Shown: positions 1-9,350, numbered from the stretch's first letter. The stretch is DNA of 64,000 nucleotides from Lachnocurva sp029100405 (GCA_046263755.1 JBJYZC010000003.1:135664-199663); one strand, 5' to 3'. A program made the numbers and translations. The notes: a model not told the origin generated them from the letters alone.

Positions 1-478
1 CCGGTTTCTTCTCAATCTCATCTGCTTCACCGGTGAGTAGTGCTTCATTGACAGAAACCGTCCCCTTCTCCACTCTGGCATCGGCCGGGATCTGATCTCC
101 ACTCTGCAGAAGAACCAGATCATGTAAAACCAGCTTGTCGATCGGAATTTCTCTGACTTCCCCGTCTCTCATGACATGGGCAGCCATTGTGTTCATGATA
201 GACAGCTTATCCAAAACACTCTTCGCATAGATCTCCTGGGCAATGCCGATCAGAGTATTGGCAATAATGACCGGGAGAAAAGTCAGTCCCCGGAAATTCC
301 CGGAGACAATCAAAAGAATCGTCAGAATCAGAAAGATCAGGTTAAAATAAGTAAGTACATTCTCACGAATAATATCCCCGACTGTTTTCTGGGTCTTATC
401 ACTTTGAATATTCTGATTTCCTTTTCTGATTTCTTCGGCTGCCTCCCTTGAGGTCAGACCCTGAATCGTTTCTTCCAT
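1..478 (-). CDS. Cation-transporting P-type ATPase, N-terminal part (runs off window)
   Basis: About 159 N-terminal residues read from the start codon at 478; the rest lies before the window. The protein opens with MEETIQGLTSREAAEEIRKG, typical of the cation-ATPase N-terminal domain. It continues with a hydrophobic pair (roughly residues 45-80) and the start of the actuator (E1-E2) domain, ending with a LTGEADEIEK stretch that matches the conserved TGE loop used in dephosphorylation. Members pump cations across the cell membrane by forming an aspartyl-phosphate. The phosphorylation site (DKTGT) and the ion-binding helices are outside the window, so the ion cannot be named. Confidence 0.85.
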   Translation of the reverse strand, partial: MEETIQGLTSREAAEEIRKGNQNIQSDKTQKTVGDIIRENVLTYFNLIFLILTILLIVSGNFRGLTFLPVIIANTLIGIAQEIYAKSVLDKLSIMNTMAAHVMRDGEVREIPIDKLVLHDLVLLQSGDQIPADARVEKGTVSVNEALLTGEADEIEKKP

Positions 479-489
479 AAATCACCTGT

Positions 490-523
490 TGACTGATATT
501 CTCTTGTGACTGATATTCTCTTG
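490..523. repeat. Tandem 17-bp direct repeat upstream of the P-type ATPase gene
   Basis: The 17-mer TGACTGATATTCTCTTG occurs twice back to back (490-506 and 507-523), just upstream of the ATPase start codon at 478. It is probably a local slippage duplication; it could also change the spacing of that gene's promoter or leader. Confidence 0.8.
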
Positions 524-573
524 CTTACAACTTTATTCCAGTCTGAGCTTCCCTGTTATTCAAATGACAAGCC

Positions 574-1293
574 TCACCGCATCACGGCCAGACTGAAGAT
601 CCAGTAAACCAGAAACAAGATCATGACCGGGACAATGGCAACTCCGCCATGGCGGCGGATAAAAGCCGGTTTCTGATCCTTGGACAGTTTCTTTACCTTA
701 CTCAAAAGACGACTGATATGCTCGAGATAGATCCGATCTCCGAAGAGTGCCATGGATACATCCAGGATCAGCGAAATGATCATTGCCAGCTGAGAACGGA
801 AAATGAGGCCGAAAAAGCCGGCCATCAGTATGGTTACAATCGACATGGGATACATTTTCCGATAGGCAAACCAGATGGGTCCCAGGAGAAAGGCGCCCCA
901 GTTCCATCCGAAAAGGCGGTTTTTCTCCCGCATCTTCTTGAACTTTTCTCCATAACCGAAGGCACCGGGCCCGATCAGAAGTTCCTCGTCCGTAAGCCCT
1001 GCCTCGCCGGACTCCAGGCGCTTTAACAGATCCTGCAGGTCTCCCTCATCCTGCCAGTCATAATCGGCAATGGGGTCTTTTTTATTTTCTGCATCCTTGC
1101 CATAACGCTCTTCCCAGATATTACGCGGGCCCTGCTTCTCTCCAACGGCAGCCGGCTCTCCATCGGCAGTCGGCTCTCCCTCTGCAAAAGGGTCTTCCCT
1201 TATGACGGTCTCCGGCGTCACAGGGGTTTTGCAGGCATAGCATATTTTCGAATGATCTGCGAGTCTGGCTCCGCAATTTTTACAGATCAGCAT
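574..1293 (-). CDS. Zinc-ribbon DUF2628 membrane protein
   Basis: 239 aa. The N-terminus has two CxxC pairs (CKNCG and CYACK, residues 4-20) forming a zinc ribbon. A low-complexity acidic linker follows (residues 30-75), then a C-terminal half with a W-rich segment (GWNWGAFLLGPIWFAYRKM) and three or four hydrophobic segments, as in DUF2628 proteins. Such proteins are thought to sit in the membrane with a cytoplasmic zinc finger; their function is unknown. The gene is single and lies tail-on to the P-type ATPase. The start at 1293 is supported by an upstream GA-rich ribosome site and by the zinc ribbon beginning at residue 4. Confidence 0.75.
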   Translation of the reverse strand: MLICKNCGARLADHSKICYACKTPVTPETVIREDPFAEGEPTADGEPAAVGEKQGPRNIWEERYGKDAENKKDPIADYDWQDEGDLQDLLKRLESGEAGLTDEELLIGPGAFGYGEKFKKMREKNRLFGWNWGAFLLGPIWFAYRKMYPMSIVTILMAGFFGLIFRSQLAMIISLILDVSMALFGDRIYLEHISRLLSKVKKLSKDQKPAFIRRHGGVAIVPVMILFLVYWIFSLAVMR

Positions 1294-1389
1294 AGTATCA
1301 CCTTCTCATTTCATGCTTTTTCGTCTACTTTACAATACCACAAAACCGCATCCGAATGCCAAGAAAGACTCTTGTTTCTAACTTAAATC

Positions 1390-1418
1390 TTGATTTGTGC
1401 TTCCATTTGGTTTATAAC
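1390..1418 (+). promoter_or_regulatory. Candidate sigma-A promoter of the his operon
   Basis: TTGATT at 1390-1395 and TATAAC at 1413-1418 are separated by 17 bp and lie 55 bp upstream of the hisC start codon. This is a good match to the housekeeping consensus. No T-box specifier structure or attenuator was recognised in the short leader. Confidence 0.5.
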
Positions 1419-1473
1419 TTTAGCAAGTTAACACGCAAAAGAGATTTTAGAATAAAGGGATAAAAATACAGAT

Positions 1474-2541
1474 ATGTCAAAATTTCTCAACCGTCTTTAT
1501 CAGGATCTGACCCCTTATACACCGGGAGAGCAGCCTCAGGACAAGAAGTATATCAAATTGAATACCAACGAGTCTCCTTTCCCGCCAGCGCCTGGAGTCA
1601 TTGATGCTGTGAATCAGAAGGAGGCTGAAAACCTCCGCCTCTATTCAGACCCTGAACTAAAACCATTGAAAGCTGCCCTGGCTATTGCCTATGGACTGGA
1701 TCCTTCGAATGTCTTCGTCTCCAACGGATCGGATGAGGCCCTGAATTACGCCTTCATGGCCTTCGGACAGGATGGTATCCTTTTCCCTGACATCACCTAC
1801 GGCTTCTACAAAGTCCTGGTCGAGGCCAACCATCTTCCCTATGAGGAGAAAGCCCTCCGAAAGGACTTCACCATCGATATTTCTGATTATACAAATGTAG
1901 ACCAGGCCGTTTGTATCGCTAACCCCAATGCACCAACCGGTCTCCTGTTATCTCTTGATGACATTCGGTCGATTGCCCGATCCAACCCCGGGCATGTGGT
2001 CATGATCGATGAGGCCTATATTGACTTTGGCGGCCAGACTGCCATTCCCCTGACAAAGGAGTTCGATAATCTTTTAGTCATCCAGACCTTCAGTAAGTCC
2101 AGGTCTCTGGCAGGCGCCCGTGTCGGCTATGCCATCGGCCCAAAGGCCCTGATTCAGGATCTCGAAACGATAAAATTTGCCCTGAATCCTTATAATGTCA
2201 ACCGGATCTCCATGGCCTGTGCCATTGCAGCCGTCGAGGATCCTGCCTATTATCAGGCAAGGATCCGGGAAATCAAGGCCAATCGTGCCTATACGGAAGA
2301 CGCCCTGGAAAAACTCGGTTTCCAGGTGATCCCTTCTTCCTCCAATTTTGTCTTTGCCCGTCATCCCGCTTACAACGGAGAAAAGCTCTATCAGGATTTG
2401 AAGGCAAATGGCATCCTGGTTCGTCATTTCACCGATCCGAAGATCACTTCCTATAACCGGATCACCATCGGAGCCATGGAAGAAATGGAGGCCTTGATCC
2501 GGACGATCGAAAGCCTCTTGGACAAAGCCGGTATCAAATAG
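1474..2541 (+). CDS. hisC: Histidinol-phosphate aminotransferase
   Basis: 355 aa, the usual size. It is a PLP-dependent class II aminotransferase that converts imidazole-acetol phosphate plus glutamate to histidinol phosphate. Visible marks are the N-terminal KLNTNESPFPP signature (residues 28-38), the NPNAPTG motif (about 150), the DEAY motif, and the PLP lysine in FSKSRSLAGARVGY (about residue 208). It is the first gene of the his operon, preceded by AAAGGGAT and the candidate promoter at 1390-1418. hisC as the first gene is an uncommon but plausible order. Confidence 0.95.
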   Translation: MSKFLNRLYQDLTPYTPGEQPQDKKYIKLNTNESPFPPAPGVIDAVNQKEAENLRLYSDPELKPLKAALAIAYGLDPSNVFVSNGSDEALNYAFMAFGQDGILFPDITYGFYKVLVEANHLPYEEKALRKDFTIDISDYTNVDQAVCIANPNAPTGLLLSLDDIRSIARSNPGHVVMIDEAYIDFGGQTAIPLTKEFDNLLVIQTFSKSRSLAGARVGYAIGPKALIQDLETIKFALNPYNVNRISMACAIAAVEDPAYYQARIREIKANRAYTEDALEKLGFQVIPSSSNFVFARHPAYNGEKLYQDLKANGILVRHFTDPKITSYNRITIGAMEEMEALIRTIESLLDKAGIK

Positions 2542-2668
2542 AGTGAACTCTTGCCATATCAAAAGGTTTTTGGCATCTATTTCGCATCTATTTCATAGAA
2601 TAAAAGCCCTGCTGTTTGCTATACTATTACTAAAAACAACACTGATCTGATCAAGAAAGGAGCCTGCC

Positions 2669-3256
2669 ATGAGAGCTGCTGAAGTCAGCCGCACAACAAC
2701 AGAAACCGATATCCGGCTCACCTTAAATCTGGATGGAAGCGGCCAGTCCGATATCCACACCGGGGTTGGTTTTCTCGACCATATGCTGACCCTTTTTGCC
2801 CGCCATGCCAACTTTGATCTGGCCCTGATCTGCAAGGGAGATACCTGGGTAGACGACCACCACAGCGTAGAGGATATCGGTATTACTCTTGGCGCTGCCT
2901 TTCGCGAAGCGCTCACAGACAAGCGTGGGATCTGCCGCTACGCTTCGCTGGCGCTTCCCATGGACGAAGCACTTGTTCTGGTAGCGGTCGATATTTCCGG
3001 CCGGGGCCAGGCCTTCACCGACCTGACCTTCCCTTCCGAAAAAATCGGAAGCTTCGATACGGAGCTGGTGAAGGAATTTTTCCTGGCTCTGGCAGCCAAT
3101 GCCGGAATCACGCTTCATGTCAGGAAACTGACCGGAGAAAACAGCCACCATATCGCTGAGGCTGCCTTCAAGGGACTGGGACATGCCCTTCGCGCTGCAG
3201 TTTCCATCGACCCAAAGCAGGCTGATCGCATTCCTTCCACCAAGGGACTCCTGTAA
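2669..3256 (+). CDS. hisB: Imidazoleglycerol-phosphate dehydratase
   Basis: 195 aa, the normal monofunctional length. It dehydrates imidazole-glycerol phosphate to imidazole-acetol phosphate. The two metal-binding motifs are clear: GFLDHML then DDHHSVED in the first half, and ENSHHIAEAAFK in the second. A strong AGAAAGGAG site precedes the ATG. The 127-bp gap after hisC contains a TATACT hexamer, so an internal promoter is possible, but no good -35 was seen. Confidence 0.96.
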   Translation: MRAAEVSRTTTETDIRLTLNLDGSGQSDIHTGVGFLDHMLTLFARHANFDLALICKGDTWVDDHHSVEDIGITLGAAFREALTDKRGICRYASLALPMDEALVLVAVDISGRGQAFTDLTFPSEKIGSFDTELVKEFFLALAANAGITLHVRKLTGENSHHIAEAAFKGLGHALRAAVSIDPKQADRIPSTKGLL

Positions 3257-3385
3257 AAGGCCCCTTAGAATCGCAGGAACTTGTTTAGAAAGGGGATCTG
3301 GCAGACAAAAGCGAACTGCTGTCTCTGCCTTCCTTATGTCTTGTTCACCAACACGATCCGAAAATTTTGAAAGAAGACCAACCGC

Positions 3386-4474
3386 ATGATCGAACAGAAA
3401 TTAAATGCCTTATATGAGACCTACGGCTACCGGAAATTCAAGATCTCCAAATTTGAACCCTATGATCTCTATGCCGATAACCGGGACTTTTTGAAATCCA
3501 GCCAGCTCATCACCTTTACGGATCTGGACGGATCCCTTCTCGCTCTAAAACCCGATGTCACCTTAAGCATTGTAAAGTCCAACAGTGGCGGCGAGGAAAA
3601 GGTCTATTATAATGAGACCGTCTACCGTCCCAAGGAAAACCACTACCGGGAGATCCTCCAGGCCGGCGTGGAACGGATCGGGAAGATCGATCGTTTCTCT
3701 GAAGCCGAAGTCATCGCCCTGGCTGCAAAATCCATTCAACTCATCAGTAAAAAGTACATCATCCGCCTTTCGGATGCGGCTTTTCTCGGGGAACTTTTTC
3801 AGGTTTTCGGCATCAGCCCTTCCACCCGGGAAGAACTGCTTGTCATGTTTTCCATGAAGAACACCTCGGGAATCGATGAAATGGTGAAGGATGGCCGCCT
3901 GACCCTTGCCAGTGCAGACAGCATCCGCCATCTCATAGACCTCTATCTCCCCTTCCGCGAAGGCGTGGAAGAAATCCGGAAATATGCTTTTTCCAACGCT
4001 TCCATGGAGATGGTTCGTAATCTCTCTGACCTTGCCAGGGTCCTCGATGCCTATGGTGTTCTGGACTCTATTTACCTGGATTTCTCTCTTGTCAATTCTA
4101 TGGACTACTATAATGGCATACTCTTTCAGGGAGCTGTTGCCGAGATTCCTTTCACCATCCTGACCGGTGGCCGTTACGACCGGCTGCCTGAGAAAATGGG
4201 AAAGAAAGAGGGTGCCATCGGCTTCGCCCTGGATCTGGATCTGGTGGAAAATTATCTTTCCAAGCCGAAAACCTATGATGTGGATGATCTATTGGTCTAT
4301 TCCGAGGAGGAAGATCCGGCAAAACTTGCCTCCATCGTGGAAGGCCTGATTGCCAGGGGGCACAAGGTCCGCACGGTCCGCGAAGATGAAAGGAAGACCA
4401 TGGAGCAGAAAGTCAATGCACGATCTGTGCTGAATCCGACGGAAGCAGAGAAGGAGATCAAATCCAATGATTAA
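3386..4474 (+). CDS. hisZ: ATP phosphoribosyltransferase regulatory subunit
   Basis: 362 aa, slightly shorter than the usual 380-400. It is a class II aminoacyl-tRNA-synthetase paralogue that lacks tRNA charging and activates short-form HisG. Motif-like segments are LKPDVTLSIVK (about residue 55), YNETVYRPKENHYREILQAG (about 75) and GGRYDRLPEKMG (about 262). Its last 8 bases overlap hisG, which fits translational coupling and stoichiometric assembly of a HisGZ complex. Confidence 0.92.
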   Translation: MIEQKLNALYETYGYRKFKISKFEPYDLYADNRDFLKSSQLITFTDLDGSLLALKPDVTLSIVKSNSGGEEKVYYNETVYRPKENHYREILQAGVERIGKIDRFSEAEVIALAAKSIQLISKKYIIRLSDAAFLGELFQVFGISPSTREELLVMFSMKNTSGIDEMVKDGRLTLASADSIRHLIDLYLPFREGVEEIRKYAFSNASMEMVRNLSDLARVLDAYGVLDSIYLDFSLVNSMDYYNGILFQGAVAEIPFTILTGGRYDRLPEKMGKKEGAIGFALDLDLVENYLSKPKTYDVDDLLVYSEEEDPAKLASIVEGLIARGHKVRTVREDERKTMEQKVNARSVLNPTEAEKEIKSND

Positions 4475-5123
4475 TATCGCACTGCCCAAGGGGCGTCTGG
4501 GTGACCGGACCTACAGTCTGATGGCAGCTGCCGGTTTCGACTGCCCTGCCATTCTGGAAAAGAACCGGAAACTGACCTTTGAGAATTCCGAAAAGGGAGT
4601 CCGCTATTTCTGGGTCAAACCATCCGACGTATCGATTTATGTGGAACGCGGCGCTGCGGATATCGGAGTCTGTGGCAAGGACATTCTCCTGGAATATCAG
4701 CCCAATGTCTATGAACTTTTGGATCTCGGAATCGGCAAGTGCCGCATGTGCGTCGCCGGTCCTCGTGATTTTATCGATCCAAGAGACCGGACCCTTCGTG
4801 TCGCAACAAAATTTCCGAACATTGCCGGAGAATATTATGAATCCGTCGGCCGTGATATCGATATCATCCATCTGAACGGATCCATCGAGATCGCTCCTAT
4901 CCTGGGATTAAGCGATGTCATCGTCGATATCGTAGAAACCGGCAGCACCCTCCGGGAAAATGACCTCGTGGTCCTCCAGGAGATCATCCCCATCAGTGCC
5001 CGGCTGATCAGTAATAAGGTCAGTTTCCAGTTCCGCCATGACGAGATCCAGGCGGTTCGGGACGGCCTGAAGAACCTGATCCTTTCCGGGCAGAAAGTAG
5101 AAACGATCAGTTTGCAGCACTAA
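4467..5123 (+). CDS. hisG: ATP phosphoribosyltransferase catalytic subunit, short form
   Basis: 218 aa. It catalyses the first step of histidine synthesis, ATP + PRPP to PR-ATP. The length is that of the short form, which lacks the C-terminal ACT-like regulatory domain and depends on HisZ, present immediately upstream. Visible motifs are INIALPKGRLGDRTY at the N-terminus, the RGAADIGVCGKDIL segment, and the PRPP loop in the DIVETGSTLRENDL stretch (about residue 152). Feedback control by histidine would be expected through HisZ. Confidence 0.96.
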   Translation: MINIALPKGRLGDRTYSLMAAAGFDCPAILEKNRKLTFENSEKGVRYFWVKPSDVSIYVERGAADIGVCGKDILLEYQPNVYELLDLGIGKCRMCVAGPRDFIDPRDRTLRVATKFPNIAGEYYESVGRDIDIIHLNGSIEIAPILGLSDVIVDIVETGSTLRENDLVVLQEIIPISARLISNKVSFQFRHDEIQAVRDGLKNLILSGQKVETISLQH

Positions 5124-5251
5124 GCCTTTGAAAGGTTCGATCCGAAAGGAAGCACTTGCAGCAGGGATCTTAAGTATGATTCCAATGGCCGGCCGTCTGA
5201 AAAGCGACGGGGCCGGTCTACATTACACCAAAGAAAGAAAAGAGGCTCGAC

Positions 5252-6538
5252 ATGATTCGAATTTTTGAAATGGGAAAAATCAAGGATGAAGAGATCTTCG
5301 CCCGGAGCGAACCGACCTCCGAGGTCGAGGCAATCGTCCGGGACATCATCTCCGATGTCAGAAGCCGTGGCGATGCCGCCCTTCATGACTACAGCGCCCG
5401 CTTTGATCACGTAGAACTGGATGATTTCCTTGTCACTGATGAGGAAATGGAGACCGCTCTAAAGAAAGTAGAGTCTGAATTTCTGGAGGTTCTGAAAGAG
5501 GCAGCCGACCACATCCGTTCCTTCCACAAGAATCAGGTCAGACAGAGCTTTATTCAGACGGACCGGGAAGGCGTTGTCTTAGGACAGCGGATCATTCCGC
5601 TCGATAAGGTCGGCCTTTACGTACCGGGCGGCACCGCAGCTTATCCTTCCACCGTTCTCATGGATGCCATTCCTGCGGAGATCGCAGGCGTTCACGAGAT
5701 TGTGATGACAACGCCGCCTTCCAAGGAAGGCTCGGTCAATCCTTATATCCTGGCAGCCGCCAAGGTCGCCGGCGTCGGCCGGATCTACAAGGTCGGCGGA
5801 GCCCAGGCCATTGCAGCCCTGGCTTACGGAACCGAAAGCATCCCCCGCGTCGATAAGATCGTCGGCCCCGGAAATGCCTTCGTTGCAGAAGCCAAGAAGC
5901 AGGTCTTCGGCCAGGTCAACATCGATATGATCGCCGGGCCTTCCGAGATCCTGGTTCTCTCCGATGGAAAGTCCAATCCCCGCTATCTGGCCGCCGATCT
6001 CCTTTCCCAGGCCGAGCATGACAAGAATGCCTCCGCTGTTCTGGTAACCATTTCCATCGAAGAAGCGAAGGCGGTCCAGACAGAGATCGAAGCTCAATTG
6101 AAGAAATTGAAGCGGGAAGAAATCGCCCGTGCCTCCATAGACAATCATGGCAAAATCATCGTAGCCCACGATATCACAGAAGGAATCGCCGCTGCCAACC
6201 GGATCGCCCCGGAGCACCTGGAACTGGCCCTTGACCAGCCTTTCGACTATCTCGGACAGATCAAAAATGCCGGATCGCTCTTCCTGGGCCGCTACAATCC
6301 AGAGCCCTTAGGCGACTACTTCGCAGGCCCCAACCACACCCTGCCGACCTCCGGAACAGCCCGTTTCTACAGCCCTCTGTCTGTGGATGATTTCGTAAAG
6401 AAGATGCAGTACAGCTACTATACCAGAGAAGCACTAGAAAAAGACTGCGATAAGGTCTCTCTTTTCGCCCGGAGGGAGGGTCTGACCGGACATGCCAGAG
6501 CCGTAGATATCCGTTTTGGCAAGGAAGACCGGGACTAA
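5252..6538 (+). CDS. hisD: Histidinol dehydrogenase
   Basis: 428 aa, the full usual length. It is an NAD- and Zn-dependent enzyme that oxidises L-histidinol to histidine through two steps. Signature segments are VPGGTAAYPSTVLM, KVGGAQAIAALAYGT, KIVGPGNAFVAEAKKQVFG, the IDMIAGPSEIL block and the LLSQAEHDKNA block. The C-terminal GPNHTLPTSGTARF motif carries a metal-binding histidine. A 128-bp gap separates it from hisG and contains an imperfect GC-rich hairpin (about 5187-5219). The start is supported by AAAAGAGG upstream. Confidence 0.96.
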   Translation: MIRIFEMGKIKDEEIFARSEPTSEVEAIVRDIISDVRSRGDAALHDYSARFDHVELDDFLVTDEEMETALKKVESEFLEVLKEAADHIRSFHKNQVRQSFIQTDREGVVLGQRIIPLDKVGLYVPGGTAAYPSTVLMDAIPAEIAGVHEIVMTTPPSKEGSVNPYILAAAKVAGVGRIYKVGGAQAIAALAYGTESIPRVDKIVGPGNAFVAEAKKQVFGQVNIDMIAGPSEILVLSDGKSNPRYLAADLLSQAEHDKNASAVLVTISIEEAKAVQTEIEAQLKKLKREEIARASIDNHGKIIVAHDITEGIAAANRIAPEHLELALDQPFDYLGQIKNAGSLFLGRYNPEPLGDYFAGPNHTLPTSGTARFYSPLSVDDFVKKMQYSYYTREALEKDCDKVSLFARREGLTGHARAVDIRFGKEDRD

Positions 6539-6656
6539 AACCACCTGTTAAGAACCCTTTCTTTGAAGATGGATGATCCATTTTTCCGTGCGGAAAGATA
6601 GACCGATGCGAGATGCTCATCGAATGGATACATAGCAGAAAGACGAGGTATAAGCC

Positions 6657-7265
6657 ATGATAGCAATCATCGACTACGGATCCGGCAATATTTTCTCTCT
6701 CCAGTCTTCCCTGAAGGCGATTGGTCAGAAAGTGATTGTTACCAGGGATCCGGCAGAAATACAGGCATCCGACCATATCATCCTGCCCGGTGTCGGCGCT
6801 TTTGAAGATGCCGCCAAAAAGCTTCATAAGGTCGGTCTCTTTGAAAGGATCCGGGAAGAAGCCAGGGCGAAAAAGCCTATCCTCGGCATCTGTCTCGGTA
6901 TGCAGCTCCTCTTCGACCAGTCTACAGAATATGGTCTCCATCAGGGCCTTGGACTGATCCATGGCGAGGTAAGGGGCATCGAAGATGTCATCCCAAAGGA
7001 TCTCGACATCCCCCATATGGGTTGGAACCGCCTGATCTATCGGAATCCCTCCCCTCTTTTTCAGGGCATTCCGGAAGGCTCTTTTGTCTATTTCGTCCAT
7101 TCCTACGCCGCTTTCGATTGTGAAAAAGACCTGATTGCCCAGGCGGAATATGGCTGCCCCTTGACCGCTGCCGTCCAGCATGGCAATGTCTGCGGTACCC
7201 AGTTCCATCCGGAGAAAAGCGGCCCTGTCGGCTTGAAGATCTTACAGAATTTCTGTGCTATGTAA
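6657..7265 (+). CDS. hisH: Imidazole glycerol phosphate synthase, glutaminase subunit
   Basis: 202 aa. It is a class I glutamine amidotransferase that supplies ammonia to HisF. The nucleophile cysteine is in GICLGMQLLF (about residue 79), and the catalytic His/Glu pair is in the GTQFHPEKSG segment near the C-terminus. The N-terminus MIAIIDYGSGNIFSL is typical. The stop codon lies inside the first unit of a 15-bp tandem repeat that fills part of the gap to hisA. Confidence 0.95.
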   Translation: MIAIIDYGSGNIFSLQSSLKAIGQKVIVTRDPAEIQASDHIILPGVGAFEDAAKKLHKVGLFERIREEARAKKPILGICLGMQLLFDQSTEYGLHQGLGLIHGEVRGIEDVIPKDLDIPHMGWNRLIYRNPSPLFQGIPEGSFVYFVHSYAAFDCEKDLIAQAEYGCPLTAAVQHGNVCGTQFHPEKSGPVGLKILQNFCAM

Positions 7266-7312
7266 TTCTGTGCCATGTAATTCTGTGTTATGTAATTCTG
7301 TGCTATGTAATA
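7259..7312. repeat. 15-bp tandem repeat spanning the hisH stop codon
   Basis: Three full units of (T/C)ATGTAATTCTGTG(C/T) at 7259-7273, 7274-7288 and 7289-7303, and a fourth partial unit, begin at the last codons of hisH. The unit contains the hisH TAA, so copy-number change would not alter the HisH protein but would alter the hisH-hisA spacing. Confidence 0.85.
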
Positions 7313-7380
7313 AAGTAATGATATGAAATGATTAGGCGTGGTTTCCTCGCTTCGCAGTATCCCGCTATGGAGTAAAAAAT

Positions 7381-8112
7381 ATGGACTTATTCCCTGCCAT
7401 TGATCTATATGACAAAAAAGTTGTCCGCCTCTTGCACGGCGACTACCAGAAAATGACCGTCTATTCCGATGATCCCCTGGCCAATGCCAAGAATCTGGAA
7501 AAAGCCGGCGCCCGCTGGCTTCACCTGGTGGATCTCGAGGGGGCTCGGGACGGCAGTACACCGAATTTCCCGGTCGTCGAATCCATCTGTAAAGAAACCG
7601 GTCTGAAATGCGAGATCGGCGGTGGCATCCGATCCTTTGAAACCATTGAAAAGTATCTCCATGCCGGAGTCAGCCGGGTCATTCTGGGCACCAAGGCCGT
7701 TACCGATGAAGCTTTCCTTCAGGAAGCTCTGGCACGTTTCGGTGATCAAATCGCCGTCGGCGTGGATGCAAAAAACGGAAAAGTGGCAGTCAAGGGCTGG
7801 CTTGAAGTACTGGATGTCGACATGATCGACTTTCTCCGTCATCTGGAAGAAATCGGCGTAAGATGCGCCATCGTCACAGATATTTCCAAAGACGGTGCCA
7901 TGCAGGGCACCAATCTTCCCCTCTATCAGAAACTTTCAGGCACAAAAAAGCTTAAGATCACAGCATCCGGCGGCATATCCAGTCTGGAGGAAATAAAAGC
8001 TCTGAAAAAACTCGGTATCTATGGAGCCATTCTCGGAAAAGCCATGTATACCGGTGCCGTAGATGTGAAAGAAGCCTTGAAGCTGGTTTATAGCGAGGAG
8101 GAAAGCGAATGA
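7381..8112 (+). CDS. hisA: ProFAR isomerase (phosphoribosylformimino-5-aminoimidazole carboxamide ribotide isomerase)
   Basis: 243 aa TIM barrel that performs an Amadori rearrangement of ProFAR to PRFAR. The catalytic aspartate is in FPAIDLYDKKVVRL (residue 8); the second is in the VGVDAKNGKVAVKGW segment (about 129). The phosphate-binding GGGIRS and ASGGISS loops are present. GGAG precedes the ATG at a suitable distance. The gene overlaps hisF by 4 bp (ATGA). Confidence 0.95.
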   Translation: MDLFPAIDLYDKKVVRLLHGDYQKMTVYSDDPLANAKNLEKAGARWLHLVDLEGARDGSTPNFPVVESICKETGLKCEIGGGIRSFETIEKYLHAGVSRVILGTKAVTDEAFLQEALARFGDQIAVGVDAKNGKVAVKGWLEVLDVDMIDFLRHLEEIGVRCAIVTDISKDGAMQGTNLPLYQKLSGTKKLKITASGGISSLEEIKALKKLGIYGAILGKAMYTGAVDVKEALKLVYSEEESE

Positions 8113-8867
8113 TAACGAAAAGAATTATTCCCTGTCTCGATGTCCGTGACGGCCGTGTTGTAAAGGGCGTAAACTTTACAGGTCTGCGGGATGTCTCCAG
8201 CCCGGTAGACCTCGGTAAATATTATTCCGACCATGGAGCTGATGAGCTTGTTTTCTATGATATCACAGCCTCTGCCGAGGGCAGAAATCTCTTCACCGAG
8301 ATCCTGACACAAGTGGCATCCCAGATCTTCATTCCCCTGACTGTCGGAGGCGGAATCCGCACACTCGATGATTTTGACCGGGTCTTAAAATGTGGAGCAG
8401 ATAAAGTATCCGTCAATTCCGGAGCCATTCAGAATCCGGATCTGATCCCGGAAGCAGCGCAGAAATACGGGAATCAATGCGTGGTCCTCTCCGTGGATGC
8501 AAAGAGGGTGAATGGAAGCTTCCATGTCTTCCAGAACGGCGGCCGAATCGACACCGGTATGGATGCCCTGGAATGGATCCGGCAGGGAGTCGAAAACGGC
8601 GCCGGAGAAGTTGTTTTGAATTCGATTGATACCGACGGTGTGAAACAGGGATTTGATATCGAAATGCTAAAGGCCGTCAATGAGATTGTCAAGGTTCCGG
8701 TCATCGCATCCGGCGGCGCAGGTTCTATTCAGGATTTCATTGATCTATTCCATGAGATTCCGACCATCTCGGCAGGACTTGCTGCAAGTATCTTCCACTT
8801 CGGTGAAGTGACCATTCCGGATCTCAAAGCCAAGCTTAAGGAAGAAGGCATTCCGGTCAGAATTTGA
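8109..8867 (+). CDS. hisF: Imidazole glycerol phosphate synthase, cyclase subunit
   Basis: 252 aa TIM barrel. It uses ammonia from HisH to convert PRFAR to imidazole-glycerol phosphate and AICAR. Catalytic Asp11 is in IPCLDVRDGRVVKG; the second aspartate is in LSVDAKRVNG (about residue 130). The GGGIRT and ASGGAGS phosphate loops are intact. It overlaps hisA by 4 bp, indicating coupled translation. Confidence 0.96.
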   Translation: MITKRIIPCLDVRDGRVVKGVNFTGLRDVSSPVDLGKYYSDHGADELVFYDITASAEGRNLFTEILTQVASQIFIPLTVGGGIRTLDDFDRVLKCGADKVSVNSGAIQNPDLIPEAAQKYGNQCVVLSVDAKRVNGSFHVFQNGGRIDTGMDALEWIRQGVENGAGEVVLNSIDTDGVKQGFDIEMLKAVNEIVKVPVIASGGAGSIQDFIDLFHEIPTISAGLAASIFHFGEVTIPDLKAKLKEEGIPVRI

Positions 8868-8999
8868 ACAGAGCCGCTTTGAATTCACCAGAAGTAGAAA
8901 CAGGGAATGATTTATTTTTCTAAGCACAGATCCTCATAAGGATGTATCATTCCACTCTAAATTTATCTGATAAAAGTCATAATAGGAAAAGGCAGACCA

Positions 9000-9344
9000 A
9001 TGGCAACAGAAGCATTTGATATAAATAAAGTAAAATTTGATGACAAGGGCCTGGTTCCCTGCATTGTTCAGGATGTGCATACCAAGCGGGTCCTGACCCT
9101 GGCCTATATGAACCGGGAATCTCTGGAGATCACTTTAAAACGCGGTCTGACCTGCTTCTGGTCAAGATCCCGGCAAGAGCTCTGGCTGAAGGGAGAAACT
9201 TCCGGAAACTACCAGCATATCGTCCGCATGGAAGCGGACTGTGACCGGGATGCCATCCTGGTTCTGGTGGAAAAGGACGGGCCGGCCTGTCACAGAGGCT
9301 GTGACAGCTGTTTTGATGATAGTATGGTAAAGACCTGGGAGTAA
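9000..9344 (+). CDS. hisI: Phosphoribosyl-AMP cyclohydrolase
   Basis: 114 aa, the size of a single-domain HisI. It opens the adenine ring of PR-AMP. The zinc-binding cysteines are in ACHRGCDSCF near the C-terminus, and the SRSRQELWLKGETSGN segment is the family signature. In many bacteria HisI is fused to, or followed by, HisE (PR-ATP pyrophosphohydrolase). Here neither a fused domain nor a separate hisE gene is seen; a Nudix gene follows 6 bp later. Confidence 0.95.
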   Translation: MATEAFDINKVKFDDKGLVPCIVQDVHTKRVLTLAYMNRESLEITLKRGLTCFWSRSRQELWLKGETSGNYQHIVRMEADCDRDAILVLVEKDGPACHRGCDSCFDDSMVKTWE

Positions 9345-9350
9345 GACAGA

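Noticed and set aside
1294..1473. T-box or attenuator before hisC
   Set aside because: No specifier stem, T-box sequence or terminator/antiterminator pair could be found in the short leader.
6261..7208. 315-codon minus-strand open frame opposite hisD/hisH
   Set aside because: It overlaps two certain genes and has low-complexity, non-protein-like composition; a coding shadow.
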